A stretch of 5,299 nucleotides of DNA, taken from contig CAIYTJ010000167.1 of the NCBI GenBank assembly GCA_903929065.1, positions 1 to 5,299 of the forward strand, given 5' to 3'. Position numbers and translations under genes: made by a program. This document shows positions 1 through 4,565 of this stretch, one piece after another. The stretch is from an uncultured Bacteroidales bacterium. Lineage in GTDB: Bacteria; Bacteroidota; Bacteroidia; Bacteroidales; Paludibacteraceae. Within the stretch, counting starts at the first letter, position 1, and every line of letters starts with the position of its first letter. The notes under the pieces were generated by a model, which was not told the DNA's origin, did no database searches, and was given only the letters and a program-made list of their open reading frames with translations.

Positions 1-9
1 TTCCTCGGG

Positions 10-213
10 TCAGGCTGTATTGATATGAGATTGGGTTGTAAAAAATAATTTCGTTGGTGCAGGTTGGCTTGCCGCATTTTTTTCTGCCGATGGCTGTTCT
101 GTTGTGTTTGTCTTGCATACTGATTTTTTCTGAATTTCTGACGATTTATCGTCAATTGGTTGATATTTATTTTCGGCGGTCAATTCGTTCAGTAAATCAG
201 ACTCCGGCTTCAT
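10..213 (-). CDS. Small hydrophilic hypothetical protein
   Basis: A 67-residue ORF starts with ATG at 213 and ends with TGA at 12-10. I do not recognise it. It is hydrophilic and low in complexity: an acidic, helix-prone N-terminus (ESDLLNELTAENK) is followed by a Ser/Thr/Gln/Pro/Ala-rich tract, with no membrane segment or metal motif and a single Cys. No clear SD precedes the ATG on the minus strand, which is typical of this window. Directly after its stop, the minus strand reads CGAGGAA at the window edge, an SD-like sequence that suggests a second minus-strand gene starts just off-window, so this may be the first gene of a short operon. It could also be a chance ORF, since disordered composition gives little coding signal. 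Confidence 0.4.
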   Translation of the reverse strand: MKPESDLLNELTAENKYQPIDDKSSEIQKKSVCKTNTTEQPSAEKNAASQPAPTKLFFTTQSHINTA

Positions 214-244
214 TCAATTAAGGTCGGGGTCTTTTTTATTTTTA

Positions 245-275
245 ATTCAAATTTCAATTTCAATTTCAATTTAAA
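245..275. repeat. TTTCAA hexamer tandem repeat in AT-rich spacer
   Basis: Three exact TTTCAA copies (252-257, 258-263, 264-269) are flanked by degenerate copies. They sit in the spacer between the minus-strand ORF ending upstream and the plus-strand ORF starting at 296. The AT content is very high, so this may serve as a promoter-proximal or bendable segment, or be a simple slippage repeat. No protein-coding role is visible. Confidence 0.7.
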
Positions 276-295
276 TCAATGAATTCAATGGAATA

Positions 296-502
296 ATGAT
301 GAAAAACTTCTTTCATCGGGTTGAGGAACAATTTCTCCCTAAAAGGTTAAGGAAGGAAATTGTTCCTGCTGATGAAAAACTTCAGCGGTATAGTCGGATA
401 CAAAAACGAAGACATGATTTCTGTGTGAGTTGCGGTCATCCTGTAAACTCTCAATGGCTTCTGGCGGTCTGTGCGGGTTTGTCAATTGGCCGCACATCTT
501 GA
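296..502 (+). CDS. Doubtful small protein with a CxxC-GHP motif
   Basis: A 68-residue ORF has two possible ATG codons in a row (296 and 299) and no convincing SD. The first 40 residues are basic and look protein-like (EEQFLPKRLRKEIVPADEK). They are followed by F-C-V-S-C-G-H-P at about residues 42-49, which resembles one half of a zinc ribbon; the second metal-binding pair is missing (only one further Cys). The last 20 or so residues run into an inverted repeat (470-496), and the stop codon lies at the edge of the next one. This suggests the C-terminus is read-through into non-coding sequence, so the ORF may be a truncated gene remnant rather than an intact gene. I do not recognise a family. 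Confidence 0.35.
   Translation: MMKNFFHRVEEQFLPKRLRKEIVPADEKLQRYSRIQKRRHDFCVSCGHPVNSQWLLAVCAGLSIGRTS
470..496. repeat. Hairpin 1: 7-bp perfect inverted repeat
   Basis: TGTGCGG (470-476) pairs exactly with CCGCACA (490-496) around a 13-nt loop. It overlaps the tail of the 296-502 ORF and is the first of a row of stem-loops. No T-run follows on either strand, so it does not look like an intrinsic terminator. Confidence 0.6.
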
Positions 503-533
503 AATCGTTGGCGTCGTTAATCGCAACGATTTC
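501..533. repeat. Hairpin 2: 10-bp perfect inverted repeat
   Basis: GAAATCGTTG (501-510) and CAACGATTTC (524-533) are exact reverse complements around a 13-nt loop, the same loop length as the hairpin four bases upstream. A perfect 10-bp stem is unlikely by chance in a specific short spacer. It is not followed by a T-tract in either direction. Possible roles are a structured RNA, a protein-binding site or part of a replication or transfer origin; the sequence alone does not decide. Confidence 0.65.
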
Positions 534-780
534 TCTGGGGGGTCGCTTTGCTGTTTAACGTGTGCCGTTTGATTTATCGCCCGATGGCGTCCTTCGTCTA
601 TGCGTTTGGAACGGTCTAACACGTCAGCGGATTTTTACAGATTCACGCTGAAATATGTCACTGTCACTGCCTATAAATATTTACCTCCAAGAAAAGAATT
701 GAAAAAATCGTTCAGAAATGACTTTTTTTATTTTCGGGGCAGGAATTGAAATCGCACACTCCCCAAAAATCTGCCGTCAA
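503..780. other. Non-coding, hairpin-rich spacer
   Basis: No credible gene lies in these 278 bases, which are rich in inverted repeats. After the 501-533 hairpin, ACGTGT (558-563) pairs with ACACGT (619-624), with a further CCGTT/AACGG pairing inside (565-569 with 610-614) and a central CGCC/GGCG hairpin (578-589). TCAGCG (624-629) pairs with CGCTGA (646-651). A TGTCAC direct repeat (656-667) and the palindrome TAAATATTTA (674-683) follow. Next to the stop codon of the 781-2193 gene, GGGG (736-739) can pair with CCCC (761-764), extended by TTTT/AAAA after one mismatch. The region lies downstream of the large minus-strand gene and could be its 3' untranslated region, a structured RNA or an origin-like element. 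None of the stems is a textbook terminator. Confidence 0.5.
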
Positions 781-2193
781 TTAAATTGGCGATTCGTCAA
801 CTTTCTTTGGAAATGTTGCTTGTTCAAGGCCAGAGACAACTGAGTGCCTGGCTGTATTGACCACAACTGGCACGCTCAAAACCTCCTCAGAAAACTGGCT
901 GAGGTGTTCCCTGAGCGTTTCCAATTTTTTGTCCAACATAATTGAATCAGTTTTGGCAAAAACCCCAAACCCATTAACTACGGGTATTATTTTGACCCCT
1001 AATCTTTTGGCCAATTTATAGATTTCGTCATCCAGAGCAAATTGGCGTCCGAAACGATGGCCAATTTCATTGGTGGTTTCACTAACATCAGTTGCTTTCC
1101 AAAACTCAAACAACATTGGATATTCCATTTTGAACCACTTCAAAAATTCTGGGAATTTTTTTGACCCGTTCAACGAGTGTTCAATCGCTTTCTCGGTGGT
1201 CGCATAATCGGTGAAGCCACATGCTACTCTGATGGTTTCCACCGGGTCTGTGTCAGGGGAACAAAATAGCTCATTCCATCTTTGCTCCTCTTGGAGCAAA
1301 TAGCAGAATTTGCGTTCGGAGTTTGTTGTTGGCGAAATTGGGGCTCCTGAACGGTCATGAATATAAGTGGCGAAAAATGAAGCGTGGGCACAACGGATTT
1401 TCAATGTTGCCACATACGGCATTCCCTTGTAATTGAGCAAAGCTCTTCCCTTTTCAGGGATTTGACTCAATTCGTGATTTAGTGAGATTAAAGTTTTGTC
1501 AATTGCGTCGAATCGTCTGGTTGCAAACTTGCACAGAATTTCACTGAAATTAAACTCCTGTATGCCGACATTGCAAAATTGATTGGACGCATCTTCAACG
1601 ATTCGCATATCAAACGTAATGTTGTTGAGTCCATCGTGGATGCAACTCAAGGCAGGACAGCGGATTTCAGATGCCACTTTCCCATCGGAGGAAATTTTTG
1701 CCCGCTTGTGCCACAGTTCCTTTTCGCATTCCAAACGGTTTAAAAATTCCATGTTTCCCCAGTGGAGCGAAGAATAACCTAACTGAGTCAATTTATACTG
1801 CTTGATTTTAGGTGAGTTCTTGGACGATTTAACTGCCAACATATCCAGCGATACCAAATCCGCTAAACACTTCGTTATGCTTTCGCCAGTAAATGACTGG
1901 AAAGCCCGAACCAACTCGCTGGGAATGGAAATATATTCCACTGCGTTGCCATCATTTACGGCAGCAATACAACGAACCAACTGTATGCTGGCAGTGGTGG
2001 CCTTCCAGTTTTTTTGGAATCTGCGTTTTCTCATTAAGCGGTCATGGAACATTATACCCGTCCGTTCCATTGCACTTTTGAAGAGACTGCTTTCCGGTGC
2101 TAACTTTGCTGCATTTTCCCGGAATTGTTGCAGGAGTTGGTTGCTGGCCACATTGCGGCCAGAGTTATTTGAGTTTTGATTTTTATTTTTCAT
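781..2193 (-). CDS. Winged-helix protein with degenerate polymerase-like region (tentative)
   Basis: This 470-residue protein is the largest in the window. Residues 1-20 are Asn/Ser/Lys-rich. Residues about 85-143 read as a winged helix-turn-helix: a helix pair (SELVRAF, ESITKCLADLVSLDML) followed by the Y-K-L-T-x-x-G wing ending common in such domains. From about 245 the layout resembles a group of poorly described phage and mobile-element proteins with family A polymerase-like motifs, as I recall it: RALLNYKGMPYV, then TLKIRCAHASFFA (263-275) where that group has L-D-I-x-N-S-Q-P, then a helical FP..WFK..YP segment (347-359) and HRFGRQFA (379-386), then IPVVNGFGV (403-411) where V-H-D is expected. 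On this alignment the two catalytic Asp are Lys265 and Asn407, so it would be catalytically dead. Start: ATG at 2193 after an A-rich leader without SD. It is transcribed divergently from the XRE gene. Alternatives are a plasmid replication initiator or an unrelated winged-helix protein. Gene existence is near certain; the fold assignment is inference. Confidence 0.9.
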   Translation of the reverse strand: MKNKNQNSNNSGRNVASNQLLQQFRENAAKLAPESSLFKSAMERTGIMFHDRLMRKRRFQKNWKATTASIQLVRCIAAVNDGNAVEYISIPSELVRAFQSFTGESITKCLADLVSLDMLAVKSSKNSPKIKQYKLTQLGYSSLHWGNMEFLNRLECEKELWHKRAKISSDGKVASEIRCPALSCIHDGLNNITFDMRIVEDASNQFCNVGIQEFNFSEILCKFATRRFDAIDKTLISLNHELSQIPEKGRALLNYKGMPYVATLKIRCAHASFFATYIHDRSGAPISPTTNSERKFCYLLQEEQRWNELFCSPDTDPVETIRVACGFTDYATTEKAIEHSLNGSKKFPEFLKWFKMEYPMLFEFWKATDVSETTNEIGHRFGRQFALDDEIYKLAKRLGVKIIPVVNGFGVFAKTDSIMLDKKLETLREHLSQFSEEVLSVPVVVNTARHSVVSGLEQATFPKKVDESPI

Positions 2194-2232
2194 TTTTCTG
2201 TTTTCTTATTTGTTTGTTTTGTTTGTTTGTTC
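2194..2232 (-). promoter_or_regulatory. A-rich AACA-repeat leader of the 470-residue gene
   Basis: On the minus strand the bases just upstream of the ATG at 2193 are almost only A and C, with AACA units repeated around positions 2209-2232, and no SD-like purine block. An unstructured A-rich leader is a known way to start translation without SD pairing. Here it is the only visible initiation signal for the gene. The promoter lies further upstream, in about 2233-2380, and I cannot place it with confidence. Confidence 0.45.
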
Positions 2233-2303
2233 GTAGCTAATCATTTTTAACTACACATCAAGAATACGTAAGTCCCGCTGAAGTGCCATGAAGCGAAGTA
2301 TTT

Positions 2304-2340
2304 GATAAAAAGTTTTTTATCCCCTCGGATTTATTGGGGA
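2304..2340. promoter_or_regulatory. Two adjacent inverted repeats in the divergent spacer
   Basis: GATAAAAA (2304-2311) and TTTTTATC (2314-2321) form a perfect 8-bp inverted repeat with only two bases between arms, too tight for a stable RNA hairpin but well shaped as a dimer-binding site. Next to it, TCCCC (2320-2324) pairs with GGGGA (2336-2340) across 11 bases. Both lie between the divergent 470-residue gene and the XRE gene, where an operator controlling both would be expected. Binding by the XRE protein is an inference. Confidence 0.45.
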
Positions 2341-2360
2341 AAACTGGACAAAATGGCCAT

Positions 2361-2381
2361 TTATTCCTAGAATTGGAATAA
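2361..2381. promoter_or_regulatory. Inverted repeat abutting the XRE start codon
   Basis: TTATTCC (2361-2367) and GGAATAA (2375-2381) are perfect 7-bp arms around a 7-base spacer. The right arm ends on the A of the ATG. It may be an autoregulatory operator for the XRE regulator. In the mRNA it would form a weak hairpin hiding the only GGA that could act as an SD (2375-2377). Confidence 0.45.
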
Positions 2382-2752
2382 TGCAATTCAAGACAAGGCC
2401 ATATGGCAAGCACACCGATGATGCCCTTAGAAGGTTGAGCTTTGAATTTGGCGGTAAACTCTGGGTCTATGCCAGTTCAACCGAGCAAGAAATTAAATTT
2501 AAGGTGGCAGAACATGGGGGAAACCATTCAAAGACATTTTTCCGACGCTGGATTAATGGCACCAACTTAACCCGTAAGCAACTTGCTGAGAAATTCAATA
2601 TTTCACAGTCATATTTCTCAAAAATTGAGAATGGAAAACTGAAGCCACCGCAGGCAGTGATTGATTTCATATTGCAAACACGCTTGGCGAAGAAAGAGGC
2701 TGATAAAAAAGCCCAGCAAGAGGCAGTTCAAAATTTCTTGAGGGCAAAATGA
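2381..2752 (+). CDS. XRE-family helix-turn-helix regulator
   Basis: A 123-residue protein with a Cro/C1-type (XRE) helix-turn-helix at about residues 63-90: LTRKQLAEKFNISQSYFSKI followed by ENGKLKPP, with the typical LAEKFNIS..YFSKIENGK..P pattern. The core around it is shorter than a full five-helix domain, and the flanks are unusual. Residues 1-60 (FEFGGKLWVYASS..EIKFKVAEHGG) look like an added beta-rich segment, and residues 101-123 form a Lys/Glu/Gln-rich helix that could help dimerise. It probably binds DNA as a dimer and represses or activates nearby promoters; the inverted repeats at 2304-2321 and 2361-2381 are candidate sites. The start is ATG at 2381 with poor SD support (GGA only 3 bases away). 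It is divergent from the 470-residue gene, a common layout for a control switch in mobile elements. HTH call firm, target inferred. Confidence 0.88.
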   Translation: MQFKTRPYGKHTDDALRRLSFEFGGKLWVYASSTEQEIKFKVAEHGGNHSKTFFRRWINGTNLTRKQLAEKFNISQSYFSKIENGKLKPPQAVIDFILQTRLAKKEADKKAQQEAVQNFLRAK

Positions 2753-2761
2753 AAGAATAGG

Positions 2762-2807
2762 CTCTAAAACCGACCTCGAAATAAGTTAGGTTAGGACGGT
2801 TTTTGAG
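2762..2807 (+). terminator. Long imperfect hairpin after the XRE gene (possible terminator or attenuator)
   Basis: CTC-T-AAAACCG-A-CCT (2762-2776) pairs with AGG-A-CGGTTTT-T-GAG (2793-2807): 13 base pairs broken only by an A/A and a T/T mismatch, with a 16-nt loop holding the tandem GTTAGGTTAGG start. It begins nine bases after the XRE stop. The right arm includes TTTTT (2800-2804) and TTTT follows at 2809-2812, so weak termination is possible. ACCTC (2773-2777) can instead pair with GAGGT (2805-2809), giving an alternative fold. Confidence 0.5.
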
Positions 2808-2844
2808 GTTTTCAACCAACAGGGACGTTCCAGTTTGGTCAAAT

Positions 2845-2884
2845 CCACCCATGATTCCCTGTTCTGCATGAGCAATCATGGTGG
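2845..2884 (+). promoter_or_regulatory. Hairpin just upstream of the 2897 gene
   Basis: CATGATT (2850-2856) pairs exactly with AATCATG (2874-2880), and the stem continues as CCAC (2845-2848) with GTGG (2881-2884) after one bulged C at 2849: 11 base pairs in all. The 3' edge overlaps the GGGAG (2883-2887) that is the likely SD for the TTG start at 2897, so folding could limit translation of the two-gene unit downstream. Confidence 0.45.
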
Positions 2885-2896
2885 GAGCTGATTATT

Positions 2897-3157
2897 TTGA
2901 ACTATCTGCATTCAAAAGACGTTTTTCTTTCTATTGGTAAATATTTATTGGTGATGAATGAAGCACCAAAAATTGATGAGGCCGGTCAGGATGAAATCTC
3001 TGACGAGGAATTCAACGCAATCATCCAAGAATTGCAAAACGACTTGGATTCCACTCGCCGTCAGGACATTGACCGAAATTTTTTGCTATATGTTTACCCT
3101 GAAATGCAAAAGGAAGCCGCTCGCATCCGTCGCAATATGCGGAAAGGTGCTATATGA
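2897..3157 (+). CDS. Small hypothetical protein, first of an overlapping pair
   Basis: An 86-residue ORF I do not recognise. The chosen start is TTG at 2897, nine bases after GGGAG (2883-2887), the best SD in this part of the window. ATG at 2954 is the alternative and would remove 19 fairly hydrophobic residues (NYLHSKDVFLSIGKYLLV). The rest is an acidic helix (DEAGQDEISDEEFNAIIQEL) followed by a basic C-terminal helix (EAARIRRNMRKGA), so charge switches from acidic to basic along the chain, as in small proteins that bind a partner or nucleic acid. Its TGA overlaps the ATG of the next gene (ATGA at 3154-3157), which implies coupled translation and probably joint function. A toxin-antitoxin arrangement is possible by size and overlap, but no known family motif supports it. 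Confidence 0.65.
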   Translation: MNYLHSKDVFLSIGKYLLVMNEAPKIDEAGQDEISDEEFNAIIQELQNDLDSTRRQDIDRNFLLYVYPEMQKEAARIRRNMRKGAI

Positions 3158-3618
3158 ATCATGACATGGACATCACGCCAAAGGCGGTCTTCCGATATTG
3201 CGTCCAACAATTAATTTATGGTTCAGGACTCAGGGAAGAAATCGGTGCGGATGCGTTTGATATTTACGAATTGAAAAGGCGTGTCTCAAGGGCAAAGACC
3301 ATTTTGCAGTTGCCCAATGCAGATGAATCCGATTTGGAATTTTCGGGCAAAAATCTGCCGAGGGGTTGGAAACTGAATCCTCAAACCCTAAGCAACGGCG
3401 GTGAAGCGGTAGCCGAGCAAAATATTGAGTTGGGAAAACTGATTGCCGATTTGAAATGCCAACTTAACGACCCGAATCAAATCCCGACCATCAGCGAGCT
3501 TATGATTCACAGAGTTGCATCCGGCGTCATCTCCGAAATAATTCTGGAAAACGGAATGAAAGTTTCGGATTTCTGGCGTGAAGTCAGGAAGCGAATCAAT
3601 TTGGTGGTTTCCAGTTAA
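3154..3618 (+). CDS. Hypothetical protein, second of an overlapping pair
   Basis: A 154-residue soluble protein with no recognised family. The start is ATG at 3154, inside the stop of the preceding gene (ATGA overlap), with AAAGG (3143-3147) six bases upstream as a plausible SD. The N-terminal third is helical (KAVFRYCVQQLIYGSG.., DIYELKRRVSRAKTILQL). A loop-rich middle (SGKNLPRGWKLNPQTLSNGGE) is followed by helices at about 85-105 and a C-terminal segment (ISELMIHRVASGVISEI, then VSDFWREVRKRINLVV). There is no signal peptide or membrane segment. Its last codons lie in a 6-bp inverted repeat (CCAGTT 3611-3616, AACTGG 3625-3630). With its coupled partner it follows the XRE gene, so it may belong to the same regulated unit. 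Function unknown; gene likely real from length and coupling. Confidence 0.75.
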   Translation: MNHDMDITPKAVFRYCVQQLIYGSGLREEIGADAFDIYELKRRVSRAKTILQLPNADESDLEFSGKNLPRGWKLNPQTLSNGGEAVAEQNIELGKLIADLKCQLNDPNQIPTISELMIHRVASGVISEIILENGMKVSDFWREVRKRINLVVSS

Positions 3619-3770
3619 TTTGCCAACTGGCGGGGGCGGAGCTTCAGTTACATCCATTGGACATCTCAAAAACACCCGTTCCTGCCAGTCGGCTCGCCAG
3701 ATGCACCAGTTATGACCTGATTGGTTGAATTTTCTCAACTTCACTCGTTTTGAGCCGTTTCGGCCTTCAA
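3619..3770. other. GC-richer spacer with small inverted repeats
   Basis: About 55% G+C over 3618-3718, against a clearly lower background. It contains the inverted repeat CCAGTT/AACTGG (3611-3630), GCCA-AC-TGGC (3622-3631), a GCCG-TTT-CGGC mini-hairpin (3754-3764), and repeated CTGG/CCAG words. A minus-strand frame is open through all of it (ATG at 3777) but continues backwards over the 3154-3618 gene. The segment may be a small inserted or repetitive element, or the remnant of a gene. I see no certain gene in it. Confidence 0.4.
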
Positions 3771-3849
3771 GAAACATAGAAACTGCTGTAAAGCATTCAA
3801 TTACAGCATATTAACAGACAACGAACACAGTTTCCCTAGAAACTGTGTT
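3771..3849. promoter_or_regulatory. Candidate res/operator region of the serine recombinase
   Basis: GAAAC occurs at 3771, 3779 and 3839 in the same orientation, and TAGAAACTG is repeated exactly at 3777-3785 and 3837-3845, 60 bp apart. Between them TGCTGTAA (3784-3791) and TTACAGCA (3801-3808) form a perfect 8-bp inverted repeat. Several partly inverted half-sites just upstream of a small serine recombinase gene match the known arrangement of resolvase res sites, which also serve as operators for the recombinase gene. Assignment of crossover and accessory sites is inference. Confidence 0.5.
3824..3849. promoter_or_regulatory. Perfect 11-bp inverted repeat overlapping the -35 box
   Basis: AACACAGTTTC (3824-3834) and GAAACTGTGTT (3839-3849) are exact reverse complements around CCTA. 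The last two bases are also the first two of the TTGACA box at 3848-3853, so a protein bound here should block RNA polymerase. This is the strongest symmetric site in the window. The likely ligand is the recombinase itself, or the XRE protein. As RNA it would be a hairpin, but no T-run follows, so a terminator role is less likely. Confidence 0.7.
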
Positions 3850-3877
3850 GACATGTAAACACACTTTGTATTAATAT
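3848..3877 (+). promoter_or_regulatory. Sigma70-like promoter of the recombinase, predicted leaderless
   Basis: A consensus -35 TTGACA (3848-3853) is followed after 18 bases by TAATAT (3872-3877, four of six consensus positions). This puts transcription start at about 3884-3885, on the A of the ATG. An in-frame TAA (3882-3884) directly precedes that ATG, so the gene cannot start further upstream; the message would be leaderless. TATTAATA (3869-3876) is also a palindrome. Confidence 0.6.
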
Positions 3878-3884
3878 TGTGTAA

Positions 3885-4565
3885 ATGAAAGCAAAGATTA
3901 AGTCGTTTGGATATTTGAGAACCAGCGGCAAGGGTCAAATTGGCAATGATGGTTTTCCACGCCAACGTGACGCTATCAACCGTTACGCCAGGGCCAATCG
4001 AATTGAAATCGTCCAAGAATTCACTGACGAGGCCGTGAGCGGCACACTTGATGCAATGGATAGAAACGGACTCACTGATTTGTTTGTTGCACTAAAGGCC
4101 AATGGGGTGCGGATGGTGCTACTTGAAAACGCCTCACGACTCGCTAGGGATTTGATGATTGGCGAAATCATCTTGAGCGAATTCAGAAAAATTGGCGTAA
4201 AAGTAATCAGTGCCGATGGCGGTGTTGACCTGACACTTGGAAACGATGACCCCACCGGCAAATTAATTCGGCAAATTCTTGGTGCCGTATCCGAATGGGA
4301 AAAATGTGCGCTGGTGCAAAAACTCCGGGCATCCCGTTTGCGGTTGCGTCGTGAGGGTAAACGGTGCGAAGGCCAAAAACCATTCGGCCATATTCCAGAG
4401 GAACAAAAAATTGTGGAGTCAATATTAGCATATCGAAAAGGCGGCAAATCCATCGCTACGATTGCGGCACAATTAAATGCTGATGGTGCCAAATGCCGTT
4501 CAGGTTCTAATTGGCATCCAACCCAAGTTCAACGTGTCATCCAACGAGCCAATAAAAAATTATGA
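3885..4565 (+). CDS. Small serine recombinase (resolvase/invertase family)
   Basis: A 226-residue site-specific recombinase. The N-terminal catalytic domain (about 6-150) has Y10-L-R12-T-S14 with the nucleophile Ser14, then Q18, F-T-D48-E-A-V-S-G, D59-R60-x-G-L, and R85-L-A-R88-D, matching the active-site arginines of gamma-delta resolvase. A long helix (about 124-157) leads to G163-Q-K-P-F-G168. The short C-terminal DNA-binding part (170-226) shows I-A-x-x-L-N-x-D-G, then S-x-W and V-Q-R-V-I as in the 'Recombinase' domain, but far shorter than in large serine integrases. The family cuts both strands at a crossover site, joins Ser to the 5' phosphate and rotates. One oddity: the Asp usually before R-L-x-R is Ser84. 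The start at 3885 is fixed by a stop just upstream and by the need to keep Tyr10. Likely role: resolving multimers or inverting or excising this element, with autoregulation through 3824-3849. Confidence 0.95.
   Translation: MKAKIKSFGYLRTSGKGQIGNDGFPRQRDAINRYARANRIEIVQEFTDEAVSGTLDAMDRNGLTDLFVALKANGVRMVLLENASRLARDLMIGEIILSEFRKIGVKVISADGGVDLTLGNDDPTGKLIRQILGAVSEWEKCALVQKLRASRLRLRREGKRCEGQKPFGHIPEEQKIVESILAYRKGGKSIATIAAQLNADGAKCRSGSNWHPTQVQRVIQRANKKL

Noticed and set aside
553..620. Integron attC-like site built from GTTTAAC (553-559) and GTCTAAC (614-620)
   Set aside because: An attC needs RYYYAAC followed by GTTRRRY in inverted order; both words here face the same way and no matching partner closes the site.
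731..769. Intrinsic terminator for the 470-residue gene from the GGGG/CCCC stem
   Set aside because: On the minus strand the stem is followed by an A-run rather than T residues, and the loop is 21 nt, so it does not fit an intrinsic terminator.
1583..2179. Three plus-strand frames (1583-1777, 1802-2179, 1893-2081) antisense to the 470-residue gene
   Set aside because: They lie wholly inside a long, domain-bearing gene on the other strand and have no start signals of their own or recognisable features.
470..2193. Retron-like unit (structured RNA plus reverse transcriptase)
   Set aside because: The neighbouring 470-residue protein lacks the Y-x-D-D motif and other reverse-transcriptase blocks, and it is transcribed towards the hairpin region, not away from it.
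2878..2940. 20-codon plus-strand mini-ORF starting ATG at 2878
   Set aside because: It overlaps the hairpin and the start of the 2897 gene in another frame and has no SD; it is too short to support.
3801..4492. Minus-strand frames antisense to the serine recombinase (3801-4016, 3983-4492, 4207-4431)
   Set aside because: The plus-strand recombinase has clear catalytic motifs; the antisense translations are low-complexity or Cys/Ser-rich shadow sequence.
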